Counted from the stretch's first letter, positions 9,610-19,499 are shown. The stretch is 64,000 nt of DNA from Pectinatus frisingensis (GCF_015732285.1 NZ_WIQU01000014.1:62001-126000); one strand, 5' to 3'. Numbers and translations are program-made. Notes: generated by a model from the letters alone, not told the origin.

Positions 9610-10629
9610 TCAATGCTTTACCGATGCCGTTGTATTACGCTCTATTAAAGTATTTTCTAATATTATCTCATCACTTGTAGTATTATGGGATTCGATTTTT
9701 TCTATCAGCAGCGCCGTCGCCGACTGCCCCAGTAAAGCCATATTTTGATCTATTGTAGTTAATTTAGGCTCAATAAACCTGCTTAATGCTATATTATCAA
9801 ACCCTATTACAGATATATCGGCAGGTACTTTCAACCCCAGGCGATGACAACCATTTATCGCCCCCACTGCCATCAAATCGTTGCAGGCAAATATAGCCGT
9901 TATTTTTACTCCGCTCTTTATCGCCATCATGACCTTTGACAGTGTATTATCAACAGTTTTTTCAATATTACCTTCACCAATATTCAATACACTTGGCTTA
10001 AGTCCGTGTCCGGTCATCATTTTGCGATAAATTTCTTCTTTTATCTCGTAAGAATCGCTGCTTACACCACGAATAAAAAGTATCTGGCGATGCCCCAATT
10101 TTAAAAGATGCTCCATTGCCATCTCTGCCCCGGCAGCTTCATTATTAGAAACATATGATATCTCCGGACGTTTAATATAACTATTTATAAAAACCATCGG
10201 CACTCTCTTGGCAATCTGATCATAAAAAGATATTTCAACAGCATAAGTATTCGGTGATATATTAATAATTCCACAAACATTACGTGACAACAATTCCTGC
10301 ATGCACTGTTTTTCCTTAATAGCACTATCCTTTGCACAGGTAATCAGCATTGAATAATTATAATGCTTAACATATTCTTCTATACCATCAAACACTTCAG
10401 CAAAGAACATGTTGAACAAGCTTGGAACCACTACACCTATGGTAGTAGATTGACGCGTATTAAGCTCACGTGCCTGAATATTCTGCACATAATTCAATTC
10501 CTTAACTGCATCCATTACCTTTTTCTTTGTTTCCTCCTTCACCGGATAATTGCCATTCACAACCCGGGAAACCGTTGCCACTGACACACCTGCCTGCTTC
10601 GCCACATCTATTATCGTTGTAGATTTCAT
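9610..10629 (-). CDS. galR: LacI/GalR family transcriptional regulator of the gal operon
   Basis: DNA-binding repressor of 339 residues. N-terminal LacI helix-turn-helix: TIIDVAKQAGVSVATVSRVVNG, then the hinge NYVQNIQARELNTRQS, then a periplasmic-binding-protein-like effector domain (TIGVVVPSLFNMFFAEVFDGIEE to LTTIDQNMALLGQSA). ATG 10629 follows AAGGATG; a TTG lies one codon upstream. It is the last gene of the galactose operon. A perfect GTAAACGTTTAC palindrome stands at the operon promoter, so feedback control by galactose or a derivative is the natural inference. Confidence 0.9.
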   Translation of the reverse strand: MKSTTIIDVAKQAGVSVATVSRVVNGNYPVKEETKKKVMDAVKELNYVQNIQARELNTRQSTTIGVVVPSLFNMFFAEVFDGIEEYVKHYNYSMLITCAKDSAIKEKQCMQELLSRNVCGIINISPNTYAVEISFYDQIAKRVPMVFINSYIKRPEISYVSNNEAAGAEMAMEHLLKLGHRQILFIRGVSSDSYEIKEEIYRKMMTGHGLKPSVLNIGEGNIEKTVDNTLSKVMMAIKSGVKITAIFACNDLMAVGAINGCHRLGLKVPADISVIGFDNIALSRFIEPKLTTIDQNMALLGQSATALLIEKIESHNTTSDEIILENTLIERNTTASVKH

Positions 10630-10652
10630 CAACTAATCATCCTTAAGCAATA

Positions 10653-12152
10653 TTATAAAGTGGCTATGAATTTCTCAAATGCCCCAACACCTTTTTCGTC
10701 TCGTTTGAAGACACCGGCATGAGTAAGCACTTGCAAAAATATTTTTCCCACCTCACTTTTAACAATATCAGTAATATTATTTTTGTCAATATTACCTGCA
10801 TATTTTTTGTATAAAATTTTATACCAATCGGCATGTTTAGCTAGTATTTCATCATTGCTCACATCCACCGTTTTCCGGATAAGCGCCTGCTCCAATTTGA
10901 CAAGTTCAATCTGCAAACGTGCCGGCAGAACAGCCAGCCCCATTACTTCTATCAAACCAATATTTTCCTTTTTTATATGATGTACTTCACTATGCGGATG
11001 AAATATTCCTAAAGGATACTTTTTAGTCGTACGATTATTACGCAGCACTAAATCTATTTCATATTTATCTTCCTGCATGCGTGCAATAGGTGTAATTGTA
11101 TTATGTTCTATCCCTTCCGTTTGGGACAGAATATCAACTGTTTCATCCGAGTAATTACGCCACTTTTCCAGTATACGTACCGCCATTTCCGTCAAACGTT
11201 TTTTGTCACTACTGCTTATTCTGATAGTTGACATCGGCCACTTTACCCGCCCCACTGCTATATCCTCAAATCCTTTTATATGATATATCCGTTCTATTGG
11301 TGCTTTGGCCATAGCAAAAGTATAATTCCCGCCTTGGTAATGATCATGTGATAATATTGATCCGCCTACTATCGGCAAATCTGCATTAGAACCGATAAAA
11401 TAATGTGGAAATAAATCAATGAAAGCCAACAAATTTTCAAAAGTTTTTTTTGATATTTTCATTGGGATATGATCTTTATTCAATACTATACAATGCTCAT
11501 TGTAATAAGTATATGGCGAATACTGCAAAAACCATTCATGATTATTCAGATTAAGCGGTATAAGGCGAAGTGTCTGCCTTGCCGGATGCCCTACATAACC
11601 GGCAAATCCTTCATTCTCACGGCATAATAAGCATTTGGGATAAGCCGTTGAATTAACCGCTCTTGCCCGCATTATATCCCGGGGATCTTTTTCCGGCTTT
11701 GACAAATTTATTGTAATATCCAAATCACCATAATCTGTATGGGTTTTCCAAATGATATTTTTATCCACTCTGGCTTTTCTTATATAGTTTGATGCTACAC
11801 TCATATTATAAAAAAACTTGGTTGCTGCTTGCGGTGACTGAGTATAATATTCATTAAACTGCGCAATAACTTCTGCCGGACGCATCATCACACAATTCAT
11901 TATCCGCGTATCAAACAAATCCCGCTGTGCTGCCGTATCTTCAATAATATGACGGTCTACTGCATAATTAAGCATTTCCCCCAATATGGGGGATACTTCT
12001 GCCAGCTGCTCAGTTATATTTTCCGGTAGGTATTCTTCTATTTCAAGCACGTCAAGCAGAAGATTAACCGAATATACTACATCAAAATTTTTTATGAGCT
12101 TTTTCTGCAGTGCAAAATTAAGTAATCTGTTTATTTCATGATTTATGTCCAT
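10653..12152 (-). CDS. galT: UDP-glucose--hexose-1-phosphate uridylyltransferase, Firmicutes type
   Basis: Leloir pathway enzyme that exchanges UMP between UDP-glucose and galactose 1-phosphate. At 499 residues it is the long GalT type 2 form of Firmicutes (PF01087-like plus C-terminal domain). Conserved pieces seen: FFYNMSVASNYIRKARVDKNI, NLSKPEKDPRDI, CRENEGFAGYVGHPARQTLR, SHDHYQGG and GIFHPHSEVHHIKKENIGLIEVMGLAVLP. Start ATG 12152 follows GAGGGG. The gene lies 20 bp downstream of galE. Confidence 0.95.
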   Translation of the reverse strand: MDINHEINRLLNFALQKKLIKNFDVVYSVNLLLDVLEIEEYLPENITEQLAEVSPILGEMLNYAVDRHIIEDTAAQRDLFDTRIMNCVMMRPAEVIAQFNEYYTQSPQAATKFFYNMSVASNYIRKARVDKNIIWKTHTDYGDLDITINLSKPEKDPRDIMRARAVNSTAYPKCLLCRENEGFAGYVGHPARQTLRLIPLNLNNHEWFLQYSPYTYYNEHCIVLNKDHIPMKISKKTFENLLAFIDLFPHYFIGSNADLPIVGGSILSHDHYQGGNYTFAMAKAPIERIYHIKGFEDIAVGRVKWPMSTIRISSSDKKRLTEMAVRILEKWRNYSDETVDILSQTEGIEHNTITPIARMQEDKYEIDLVLRNNRTTKKYPLGIFHPHSEVHHIKKENIGLIEVMGLAVLPARLQIELVKLEQALIRKTVDVSNDEILAKHADWYKILYKKYAGNIDKNNITDIVKSEVGKIFLQVLTHAGVFKRDEKGVGAFEKFIATL

Positions 12153-12171
12153 ACAAACCCCTCATATACAA

Positions 12172-13161
12172 CTATTTATCAAAACCATTCGGATGATTTT
12201 TATGCCAATTCCATGCAGTTCGTATTATATCCTCCATATTTGTATAATGCGGTCGCCAGTCCAATATTTTACCTGCCTTTTCACTGGATGCCACAAGTTG
12301 TGCCGGGTCACCGGCACGTCTCTTGCCAATCAAAATTCTTATCGGATCACCTGTAACTTTTCTTGCCGCTTCAATCATTTCCTTTACAGAAAATCCGTTG
12401 CCGCTGCCAAGATTAAAAATATCACTGGGATTTTTCTTCCGCAGATAATTCAAGGCCCGCATATGTGCATCTGCCAAATCAACCACATGGACATAATCTC
12501 TTATACATGTGCCATCCCTAGTCGGATAATCATCACCATAAACAGTTATCACCGAGCGTTGTTTCAACGGTACTTGCAATATTATCGGCACAAGATGACT
12601 TTCTGGATTGTGTGCTTCACCAATATGTCCATCTTCTGCCGCCCCTGCCACATTAAAATAACGCAATGAAACATAATGGATATCATGTGCCCGACTTACC
12701 CATTTTATTATCTTTTCCATGATGCGCTTTGACTCTCCGTATGGATTAGTTGGTTCAGTCGGATCGCTTTCTTCTATCGGCACCCGTCGAGGTTCACCAT
12801 AAGTTGCTGCCGAAGAAGAAAAAACTATTTTATCTATTTTATATTTAACCATGCCCTCAAGCAGTACCTGCATTCCATATACATTATTATTAAAATACAG
12901 CAATGGTTTTTCTACGCTTTCTCCTACCAATGAACATGCAGCAAAATGAATCACTGCCTCTATTTTATTTTCAGTAAATACTTTATCCAAAATAAGTGCA
13001 TCGCGGATATCCCCTTGATAAAATTTCACATTTTGCGGTACAGCTTGTCTGTGTCCTGTACGCAAATTATCAACGACAATCGGTGTTTCTCCTTCTTGCA
13101 GCAATCTATCTACCATATGTGAGCCAATATAACCTGCCCCGCCGCATACCAATACTGCCAT
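12172..13161 (-). CDS. galE: UDP-glucose 4-epimerase
   Basis: NAD-dependent extended SDR that interconverts UDP-galactose and UDP-glucose. GGAGYIGSHMVDRLL gives the Rossmann motif at the N-terminus, the catalytic pair is YGESK near residue 147, and RYFNVAGA and the C-terminal GRRAGDPAQLVA block are typical. An upstream ATG would add nine residues, but GAGGGTG lies directly before the ATG at 13161 and gives the classical MAVLVCGGAGYIG start, so the 329-residue form is chosen. Confidence 0.95.
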   Translation of the reverse strand: MAVLVCGGAGYIGSHMVDRLLQEGETPIVVDNLRTGHRQAVPQNVKFYQGDIRDALILDKVFTENKIEAVIHFAACSLVGESVEKPLLYFNNNVYGMQVLLEGMVKYKIDKIVFSSSAATYGEPRRVPIEESDPTEPTNPYGESKRIMEKIIKWVSRAHDIHYVSLRYFNVAGAAEDGHIGEAHNPESHLVPIILQVPLKQRSVITVYGDDYPTRDGTCIRDYVHVVDLADAHMRALNYLRKKNPSDIFNLGSGNGFSVKEMIEAARKVTGDPIRILIGKRRAGDPAQLVASSEKAGKILDWRPHYTNMEDIIRTAWNWHKNHPNGFDK

Positions 13162-13196
13162 TTTTTCACCCTCATTTTTATTTTCCATATAAAATC

Positions 13197-13247
13197 ATCT
13201 GCCCTGACAAAACACCCTAAAACATATCGGCATTTCGCAGGACAGAT
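13197..13247. terminator. Hairpin between galK and galE
   Basis: ATCTGCCCTG at 13197-13206 pairs with CAGGACAGAT at 13238-13247 (9 of 10) around a 31-base loop, in the 156-bp gap inside the gal operon. No T run follows on the coding (minus) strand, so an mRNA-processing or stability hairpin is as likely as a terminator. Confidence 0.4.
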
Positions 13248-13317
13248 AATAATTACATATAAACTGCCTATGATTCTACCGGCTTTGTCTTACAATTATC
13301 AAAACACTTAAACTCCA

Positions 13318-14487
13318 TCATTTTATGATCTTTGTACCATCGTCTATGTCTGCCACATAAAAATCCGGTTTATGACCTATTATCTGCGTATATTTTTCAC
13401 TTATATTGTGCTTAAATGATTCCACACAGTCATTTTTTACAATACTGACAGTACAACCACCAAATCCACCGCCAGTCATTCTCGACCCAATTACACCATT
13501 TTGCTGCCATGCAAGTTCTGCCAAGGTGTCTAGTTCCCTGCCAGTAACTTCATAATCATCACGCAGCGACACATGTGATTCATTCATCAACTTACCGAAC
13601 AATGCTATATCACTGTTTTCCAGTGCCGCCACGGCTTTTATTGTTCTTTGGTTTTCCAATACAGCATGGCGTGCCCGTTTCACACATATCGGATCTTTGA
13701 TTGCCTGCTTTACCTGGTTGAATTCTGCTTCATTAAGTTCTCCCAGACTATCTACCTTTTTCAATTGCTTAATATCAGCCAGTGCCTGTTCGCATTGACT
13801 GCGTCTTTCATTATAAGCTGAATCAACCAAACTATGCTTGCTGTTTGTATTGGTTATTACTATACAACAATCTGCTAACTCCAATTTTACATAACGATAT
13901 TTCAAAGTATTACAGTCCAAAAACATGGCATAATCCTTTTTCCCCATCGCCACTGCGAATTGATCCAAAATACCGCAATTCATTCCGACAAACTGATTTT
14001 CTGCCTTTTGGCACAGCTTAGCCATTTCCAACCTATCAATAGCCAGTCCATAAAACTCTTTTAATATCATTGCTGTCAAAACTTCCAATGATGCTGATGA
14101 AGAAAGCCCTGCCCCGCCAGGTAAATTACCATATATAACCACATTAAAACCATGTCCGAATACAAAACCGTGCTCTTGGAATATCTTTATGACACCTAAC
14201 AAATAATTAGCCCAATCTTGTTCTTTCTTATTGGTAATAGAATTTATATCAGCAGTAATTATACCCTTTTCCGCCATATTGAGCGAATAACAAGAAATTT
14301 TACTATCTGTTCGCGGAGCCGCCGCCGCATAGGTACCTAATGAAATTGCACAGGGAAATACATGTCCCCCATTATAATCAGTATGCTCACCTATTAAGTT
14401 TACTCTACCCGGTGAAAAGAATAATTTTTCTGCATCAGACTCATAGTGTTTTTTATACTCACTTTTTACTTTTTCTACAATATCCAT
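13318..14487 (-). CDS. galK: Galactokinase
   Basis: GHMP kinase that phosphorylates galactose at C1, 389 residues. The galactokinase signature GRVNLIGEHTDYNGG is near residue 27, the GHMP ATP motif GGAGLSSSASLEV near 124, and motif 3 GSRMTGGGFGGCTVS near 340. AGGAGTG precedes ATG 14487. The pathway is complete with galE and galT downstream. Confidence 0.96.
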   Translation of the reverse strand: MDIVEKVKSEYKKHYESDAEKLFFSPGRVNLIGEHTDYNGGHVFPCAISLGTYAAAAPRTDSKISCYSLNMAEKGIITADINSITNKKEQDWANYLLGVIKIFQEHGFVFGHGFNVVIYGNLPGGAGLSSSASLEVLTAMILKEFYGLAIDRLEMAKLCQKAENQFVGMNCGILDQFAVAMGKKDYAMFLDCNTLKYRYVKLELADCCIVITNTNSKHSLVDSAYNERRSQCEQALADIKQLKKVDSLGELNEAEFNQVKQAIKDPICVKRARHAVLENQRTIKAVAALENSDIALFGKLMNESHVSLRDDYEVTGRELDTLAELAWQQNGVIGSRMTGGGFGGCTVSIVKNDCVESFKHNISEKYTQIIGHKPDFYVADIDDGTKIIK

Positions 14488-14569
14488 TTATCTACACTCC
14501 TATAATCAATGACTAAATTATTGTCTTAACATAATCTAATGGCATACTTTCACAAAACAACAATTTTCA

Positions 14570-15184
14570 TCACGCTTCTGGCTGCTTTTCTACGGTTTTA
14601 ATATATTTAGTAATTAAATCAACAGCTCCATCAATACCCAATCTAGATGTATTGATAGATAAATCATAATTGTCGCCACGCCCCCATTTGTGTCCGGTAA
14701 AACGATAATAATATTCGGCGCGTTTACTATCTTCCTGATCTAATTCTTTCAGCGTCTTACCACCATAAACAGTTTTACCGCGCTGTTCACGAAATTTTGC
14801 ATCGGCACAAATGAAAAAAGAAAATTTATTGGGATAATCTTTTAATACTACATCAGCGCATCGACCCAATATCACACATGGACCTTGTTTGACCAGTTCA
14901 TATATAACTTTTACTTCAGCAAAAAACATATCCGTACTGCTGGGCATACCACTTACCCCGAATGGAACAAAAGGTACAAATTCATAACCTGCGCCGACAT
15001 TGTGCTCCAGAGATTCCAAATAATGCGGCGGCAATTCTTGTACACCTAATTTTTCTATAGCCGTATCTATTATCTTTCTATCCAAAAGTGGAATTTGAAG
15101 TTTAGTTGCAAGTTTTTGTGATACTTCTCGTCCTCCTGAACCATATTGTCTGCTTATTGTGATGATGAGCGGTTTTTCACTCAT
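14570..15184 (-). CDS. Cytidylate-kinase-like family protein
   Basis: P-loop kinase-like protein of 204 residues (AAA_26, Cmk-like). The nucleotide-binding segment is ITISRQYGSGGREVSQKLA near residue 9, followed by LDRKII, VILGRCADVVL and a C-terminal NYDLSINTSRLGIDGAVDLI that resembles the Cmk lid and substrate region. It is shorter than true CMP kinase, and the substrate is unknown. It lies between the sugar symporter and galK on the same strand, with AAGGGGATA before its ATG, so it belongs to the gal transcription unit. It could be a small-molecule kinase or a regulatory protein. Confidence 0.75.
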   Translation of the reverse strand: MSEKPLIITISRQYGSGGREVSQKLATKLQIPLLDRKIIDTAIEKLGVQELPPHYLESLEHNVGAGYEFVPFVPFGVSGMPSSTDMFFAEVKVIYELVKQGPCVILGRCADVVLKDYPNKFSFFICADAKFREQRGKTVYGGKTLKELDQEDSKRAEYYYRFTGHKWGRGDNYDLSINTSRLGIDGAVDLITKYIKTVEKQPEA

Positions 15185-15236
15185 AAAAATATCCCCTTTT
15201 TATTACTTAGTTATATTATTCCCATTAACCATTGTT

Positions 15237-16937
15237 TTATTCTTCCACAGCAAATTTCTTCTTAGTAATAACACACCCCAGAATACATGCCACAGCACCC
15301 ACACCTAGCCAGCCTAATGTATGCGTACCTAGTCCCTGTGCACTTGCCAGTCCCAGCGGTGAGAATATTACATACCAGAATATGACTAAGAAAGTTATAA
15401 ACCAGGCTGCTTCATAGCGATGTTTCCATTGTTTCAAATCGACAACATTATATGTTTCCAAAACAAAATCTTCCCTGCGGGGATTTATTTTTCCGATAAT
15501 CATCATTATAAAACAAGTTATAATAAACAAAATCAATAACTGATATAGAAATGACATTTCCGGCTGGATGATAAGCTGCAATATACCATAAACTAAAATA
15601 AAGAAAAACAAGCCTACCTTAGCAGCAATGGCTGGTACTCTTTTCGTAACATATCCCATAAAAATAATTGTGAATATCGGCACATTAAAAAATCCCGATA
15701 AAGTCTGCGTGAACTGAAATAAACCTGCTGGTGCATACATTATCATCGGTGAAATGATCATTGAAATAATAGCTATCAAAATACCAAACTTTTTCCCGAC
15801 AATTACTATTTGTTTATCCGTCTTTCCCTGCCCCCAGCGTGGTTTATAAACATTAATGGCAAATAAAGTCGCGGCACTATTCAAAACACCGTTGTAGACA
15901 CTTAATATTGAACCAAACATCGCTGCACTAAACAAACCGATGAGCCAGGTAGGTAATACCCGTAAAACTAATTTTGCATACATAGTGTCCGCCGGCGACC
16001 CGTCATTCCCAATCATCTGAAATGCCATAATCCCCGGAATAATGACCAATAACGGAGTAAACGTTTTCAATAAACCGCATAACATAACACCTTTTTGACT
16101 ATGTTCCAGACTCTTTGCCGCCAAAGCCCGTTGTATAATAGATTGATCTGTCCCCCAATAATAGAAATTAACCAGTAATAACCCTATTATTGCACCATTA
16201 AAAGGAACGGCATCACCTATTCCACCAATAGCATTAAATTTTTCTGGGGAAGTAGACAAAAATTGTGACAACCCTGTTAAAAATTGTCCATGCCCCATTT
16301 GGATCAAGGCAAATATAGGAACCAGTGCCCCGCCAATGGCAAGCACAATACCATTAAATGTATCAGAAATTGCCACAGCTTTCAAGCCGCCCAGAATTGC
16401 ATAAAAAAATCCTATTATTCCAACGATCCAGACGGTAAGCCATATTCCCTGGGCAAAAGTTATGCCAAAAAGCTCCTGAACATTAAATATCTGACTTAAC
16501 GCAATAGCGCCGGCATATAAAGTAGTAGGAATAATATTAATGATAAATAATATCATGAATAATATGGAAACTATCGATTTAGTCTGCTTATCATAACGAT
16601 ATTCCAAAAACTGCGGTATAGTCGTAAGACCTTGTTTAAGATAGCGCGGTACTAAAAGAAGTGCCACCAAAGCCAAAACGAATCCTGAAGTCACTTCATA
16701 TGCCATATTGCTCATATTCTGGCTAAAAGCCTGCCCGCTCATACCGACAAATTGCGTTGGATTCATATTTGTAAGTAAAAGCGACATACCTACTACGCCC
16801 CAAGTAAGACTGCGGCCTCCCAAAAAATAATTATCCTCTGATCCAGAAGCACTTTGTCCTTTTTTCATCTTGCGATAAGTATATACACCTACTATTGCTA
16901 TCGCAAGGACAAAAGTAATTATTGTTAAATATTGCAT
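15237..16937 (-). CDS. SLC5 (solute:sodium symporter) family galactose/glucose transporter
   Basis: Sodium-coupled sugar importer of the inner membrane, 566 residues with about 14 hydrophobic helices. Family blocks: EDNYFLGGRSLTWGVVGMSLLLTNMNPTQFVGMSG at the N-terminus, RYDKQTKSIVSILF, and YYWGTDQSIIQRALAAKSLEHSQKG, the SGLT-type sugar-transporter segment. AGGAGG precedes ATG 16937. It is the first gene of the gal operon, so galactose is the likely substrate. Confidence 0.88.
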   Translation of the reverse strand: MQYLTIITFVLAIAIVGVYTYRKMKKGQSASGSEDNYFLGGRSLTWGVVGMSLLLTNMNPTQFVGMSGQAFSQNMSNMAYEVTSGFVLALVALLLVPRYLKQGLTTIPQFLEYRYDKQTKSIVSILFMILFIINIIPTTLYAGAIALSQIFNVQELFGITFAQGIWLTVWIVGIIGFFYAILGGLKAVAISDTFNGIVLAIGGALVPIFALIQMGHGQFLTGLSQFLSTSPEKFNAIGGIGDAVPFNGAIIGLLLVNFYYWGTDQSIIQRALAAKSLEHSQKGVMLCGLLKTFTPLLVIIPGIMAFQMIGNDGSPADTMYAKLVLRVLPTWLIGLFSAAMFGSILSVYNGVLNSAATLFAINVYKPRWGQGKTDKQIVIVGKKFGILIAIISMIISPMIMYAPAGLFQFTQTLSGFFNVPIFTIIFMGYVTKRVPAIAAKVGLFFFILVYGILQLIIQPEMSFLYQLLILFIITCFIMMIIGKINPRREDFVLETYNVVDLKQWKHRYEAAWFITFLVIFWYVIFSPLGLASAQGLGTHTLGWLGVGAVACILGCVITKKKFAVEE

Positions 16938-17156
16938 AATTAATCCTCCTTCAAAAAGACCTATCTAAACTAATACCATATTATAGAATTTTTTATTTAT
17001 TGCTGAATACTAATATTTCTTATAATAATCACCCCATATCAATTAACAAAACCAGCCATACGAAAATCTAAATCTGCCAGCTATGAATAAATTCATAATG
17101 CACGATTTTCATGGGCGATAATCCCTTTAAATCTAATTTTTGAGTTTTACTTTTTT

Positions 17157-17168
17157 GTAAACGTTTAC
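17157..17168. promoter_or_regulatory. LacI/GalR-type operator of the gal operon
   Basis: Perfect 12-bp palindrome GTAAACGTTTAC with the central CG typical of LacI-family sites. It lies at about +4 to +15 relative to the minus-strand promoter at 17179-17207, where a bound repressor would block initiation. I saw no other copy of this palindrome in the window. Confidence 0.75.
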
Positions 17169-17178
17169 TTTATAACCT

Positions 17179-17207
17179 ATTATATCTTTTATTAAAATAA
17201 AAGTAAA
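17179..17207 (-). promoter_or_regulatory. Promoter of the gal operon
   Basis: On the minus strand: TTTACT (17207-17202), a 17-base spacer and a perfect TATAAT (17184-17179). Transcription would start near 17172, leaving a leader of about 235 bases before the symporter ATG, and would run through the operator. Confidence 0.65.
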
Positions 17208-17209
17208 GA

Positions 17210-17658
17210 TAATTTAATAATTTCTAAATTTTCCTCACTTATGCAAAGATCAATGTGGTGTCATGTATGATCATTTTTATTTATAAATATCTGATATTCT
17301 ATTCTCATTATCCATTTTAAAAAGGCGAGTATTCGCATAACAAGAACAAGCCGGATTTATACTGTGCAGTAATCTCTGATTTTACTATAAAAAATTTATT
17401 TCTAATGTATACATAATACAAACTATTTTTTCTTGCATATTTTAAAAAAACGTAATAGAATATTTATTTGTGTATTATAAATTATTTTATCACGTTTCAT
17501 GTTATTATAAAGGTCAAAATGTAATATGAACTGTATTTATTAATAAAAACTACAAATTTACATAAATTATTGTTTGCAGTTTGACCAATTATTATAGACA
17601 GTATACATTTGCATTTTATTTACAGCAATTAAATACATTTTATGAAGGGAAGTTTGTT
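17210..17658. other. AT-rich gap between the gal operon and gltP-like gene
   Basis: No coding potential found. A plus-strand TTGACC (17581) with TATACA (17602) and a short 15-base spacer is a weak candidate promoter for the downstream symporter. The open frame back to 17581 is not used, because GAAGGGAAG sits just before ATG 17659. Confidence 0.4.
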
Positions 17659-18936
17659 ATGAAATTAAGAAAAAAATTACCTGGGTTGAGTACACAAATC
17701 TTAATAGGACTCATTTTAGGCGCTGCATTTGGTTATTTCTTTCCAGAAATAGGTAAAAACCTAAAACCTGTCGGTGATGGTTTTATTCGTATGATAAAGA
17801 TGATTATTGTTCCTTTGATTTTCAGTACTTTAATTATGGGCATAGCCGGCACAGGTGATTTTAAAAAACTAGGTCGTTTGGGCGGCAAGGCAATTATCTG
17901 GTTTGAACTTGCTACAACAGTTGCACTGGCCATCGGACTCATCGTTATAAATTTGGCTCACCCTGGTGTCGGTGTGAACATTCCGGTAACCGCAGATGCG
18001 GGAGCAAAGGCAGCAGAAGCTGCCCACAAAACGATCAATATGGTCGATTATGTTTTACACATTATACCGACAAATATTGTCGATGCTTTTGCCCGCAATG
18101 ATATGCTGCAAATAATTTTCTTTGCATGTTTCTTTGGTGTGGGCGTTGCCCATATAGGTAAAGAAGGCGAAAAAATTGTTTCACTCTGCCGCAGTGTGGC
18201 CGAAACTATGTTCAAAGTTACCGGCTATGTCATGAGCCTTGCACCTATTGGCGTTTTCGCCATGATTGCCTATACTGTTTCCAGTTTTGGTATCGCAATG
18301 CTTATTCCACTTGGTAAACTGATTTTGTCAGTACTTTTTGCAACACTGCTTTTTATTTTTATTCTGATGCTTGTAGCCAGTCTTATAACCCATATGAATT
18401 TCTTTCATGTACTTAAAGCTGTACAAGAAGCATTGCTTCTTTCATTCTCAACCGCCAGCAGTGAAGCCGCCTTGCCTATTGCCATGCAACGCCTTGAACA
18501 ACTAGGCGTTCCTAAAAACATAGTCACATTTATTATGCCAACCGGTTACTCTTTTAATTTGGATGGGTCTACACTTTACAGTTCAGCTGCAATCTTATTT
18601 ATAGCCCAAATATACGGCATTCCTCTTACCATTGGACAACAAATCTTAATCATGCTGACCTTAATGCTCTCCACTAAAGGCATTGCCGGTGTTCCCGGGG
18701 CAGGTTTTATTGTTGTTGCCGCTACAGCAACGGCCTTTAATTTACCGGCAGACGGTGTCGCAATTATTTTAGGTATAGATCGTATTCTTGATATGATCCG
18801 TACAACCTGTAACGTCTGTGGCAACTGTGTTGCTACTGTCATCGTAGCATTTTGGGAGAAAGAACTCACAAAAGAAACTTTCGATAAATCCTATACCGAA
18901 AATTTCCAATTAAATCCCATTCCCAAAATTCATTAA
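17659..18936 (+). CDS. Dicarboxylate/glutamate:cation symporter (DAACS family)
   Basis: Inner-membrane secondary transporter of 425 residues, normal for GltP/DctA. Family signatures: IRMIKMIIVPLIFSTLIMGIAG near residue 40, the serine-rich reentrant loop STASSEAALPIAM near 262, the PTGYSFNLDGSTLY motif near 288, and the GIAGVPGAGFIVVAAT and LGIDRILDMIRTTCNVCGNC regions that form the substrate site. Start ATG 17659 follows GAAGGGAAG at 17644-17652. Substrate could be glutamate, aspartate or a C4-dicarboxylate; sequence alone does not decide. Confidence 0.92.
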   Translation: MKLRKKLPGLSTQILIGLILGAAFGYFFPEIGKNLKPVGDGFIRMIKMIIVPLIFSTLIMGIAGTGDFKKLGRLGGKAIIWFELATTVALAIGLIVINLAHPGVGVNIPVTADAGAKAAEAAHKTINMVDYVLHIIPTNIVDAFARNDMLQIIFFACFFGVGVAHIGKEGEKIVSLCRSVAETMFKVTGYVMSLAPIGVFAMIAYTVSSFGIAMLIPLGKLILSVLFATLLFIFILMLVASLITHMNFFHVLKAVQEALLLSFSTASSEAALPIAMQRLEQLGVPKNIVTFIMPTGYSFNLDGSTLYSSAAILFIAQIYGIPLTIGQQILIMLTLMLSTKGIAGVPGAGFIVVAATATAFNLPADGVAIILGIDRILDMIRTTCNVCGNCVATVIVAFWEKELTKETFDKSYTENFQLNPIPKIH

Positions 18937-18978
18937 ACATCGTTAAATAATATGTAATTAATTTTATAATGTCCATAA

Positions 18979-19041
18979 AATATTATTAGAATAAGGTGCC
19001 GTAATAATTCATTCGTTTCGGTACCTTATCCCAATAATATT
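18979..19041. repeat. Long imperfect inverted repeat downstream of the symporter
   Basis: AATATTATT and ATAAGGTGCCG on the left (18979-19001) pair with CGGTACCTTAT and AATAATATT on the right (19019-19041). The stem is over 20 bp with a small asymmetric interruption and a G-T pair. No T run follows, so it may be a weak terminator or an mRNA-end stabilising hairpin. The rest of 18937-19283 shows nothing else I can support. Confidence 0.5.
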
Positions 19042-19283
19042 ACTCTCACAGAGCACTTGATCAATTATTTTATCGATTAAATATAAGGTTCTGTTAAATA
19101 GATAACATTGGTTTTATAAACATATTACCTTATTATTTTCATATTCTGACAAATATCTGCCTCTAAACTAGAGCATAAATAAAAATATAATGCTTAATTC
19201 ATCAATATTTAGAGGTCTATATAGAAATATCTGGAAATCTATGATATAATATTAGCTGTTCTTTATGATTGTTGGTTATTTAT

Positions 19284-19358
19284 GCGCCCGTAGCCCAGTG
19301 GATAGAGCGTTGGCCTCCGGAGCCGAAGGCGTGAGTTCGATTCTCACCGGGCGCACCA
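19284..19358 (+). tRNA. tRNA-Arg (anticodon CCG)
   Basis: Acceptor arms GCGCCCG (19284-19290) and CGGGCGC (19348-19354) pair fully. The anticodon stem TTGGC/GCCGA carries the loop CTCCGGA, giving CCG, which reads CGG. The T-arm has GTTCGATTC, and the discriminator A and CCA are encoded. A short hairpin with a T-rich tail follows. Confidence 0.97.
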
Positions 19359-19411
19359 TTAATTTATTACGTTTGTATTTTATACCAACACTTAAAATAA
19401 AAAGCGCTGTC

Positions 19412-19443
19412 AGTCGGCAGATATTTATGCCGGCTTATTTTAT
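19412..19443 (+). terminator. Terminator after tRNA-Arg
   Basis: AGTCGGCA (19412-19419) pairs with TGCCGGCT (19428-19435) apart from one G-T pair, followed by TATTTTATT. It lies 54 bp beyond the tRNA 3' end. Confidence 0.6.
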
Positions 19444-19499
19444 TACATAAATATCTATACTTTTTCACGCAATACCCTTTTATTAAATGATAACTATTT

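Noticed and set aside
9548-9748. Plus-strand open frame beside the gal regulator.
   Set aside because: It overlaps the antisense strand of the regulator gene and has no ribosome binding site or recognisable domain.
19087-19110. GGTTCTGTTAAAT resembles the end of IS6-family insertion sequences.
   Set aside because: Only about ten bases match, there is no second end in inverted orientation and no transposase remnant nearby.
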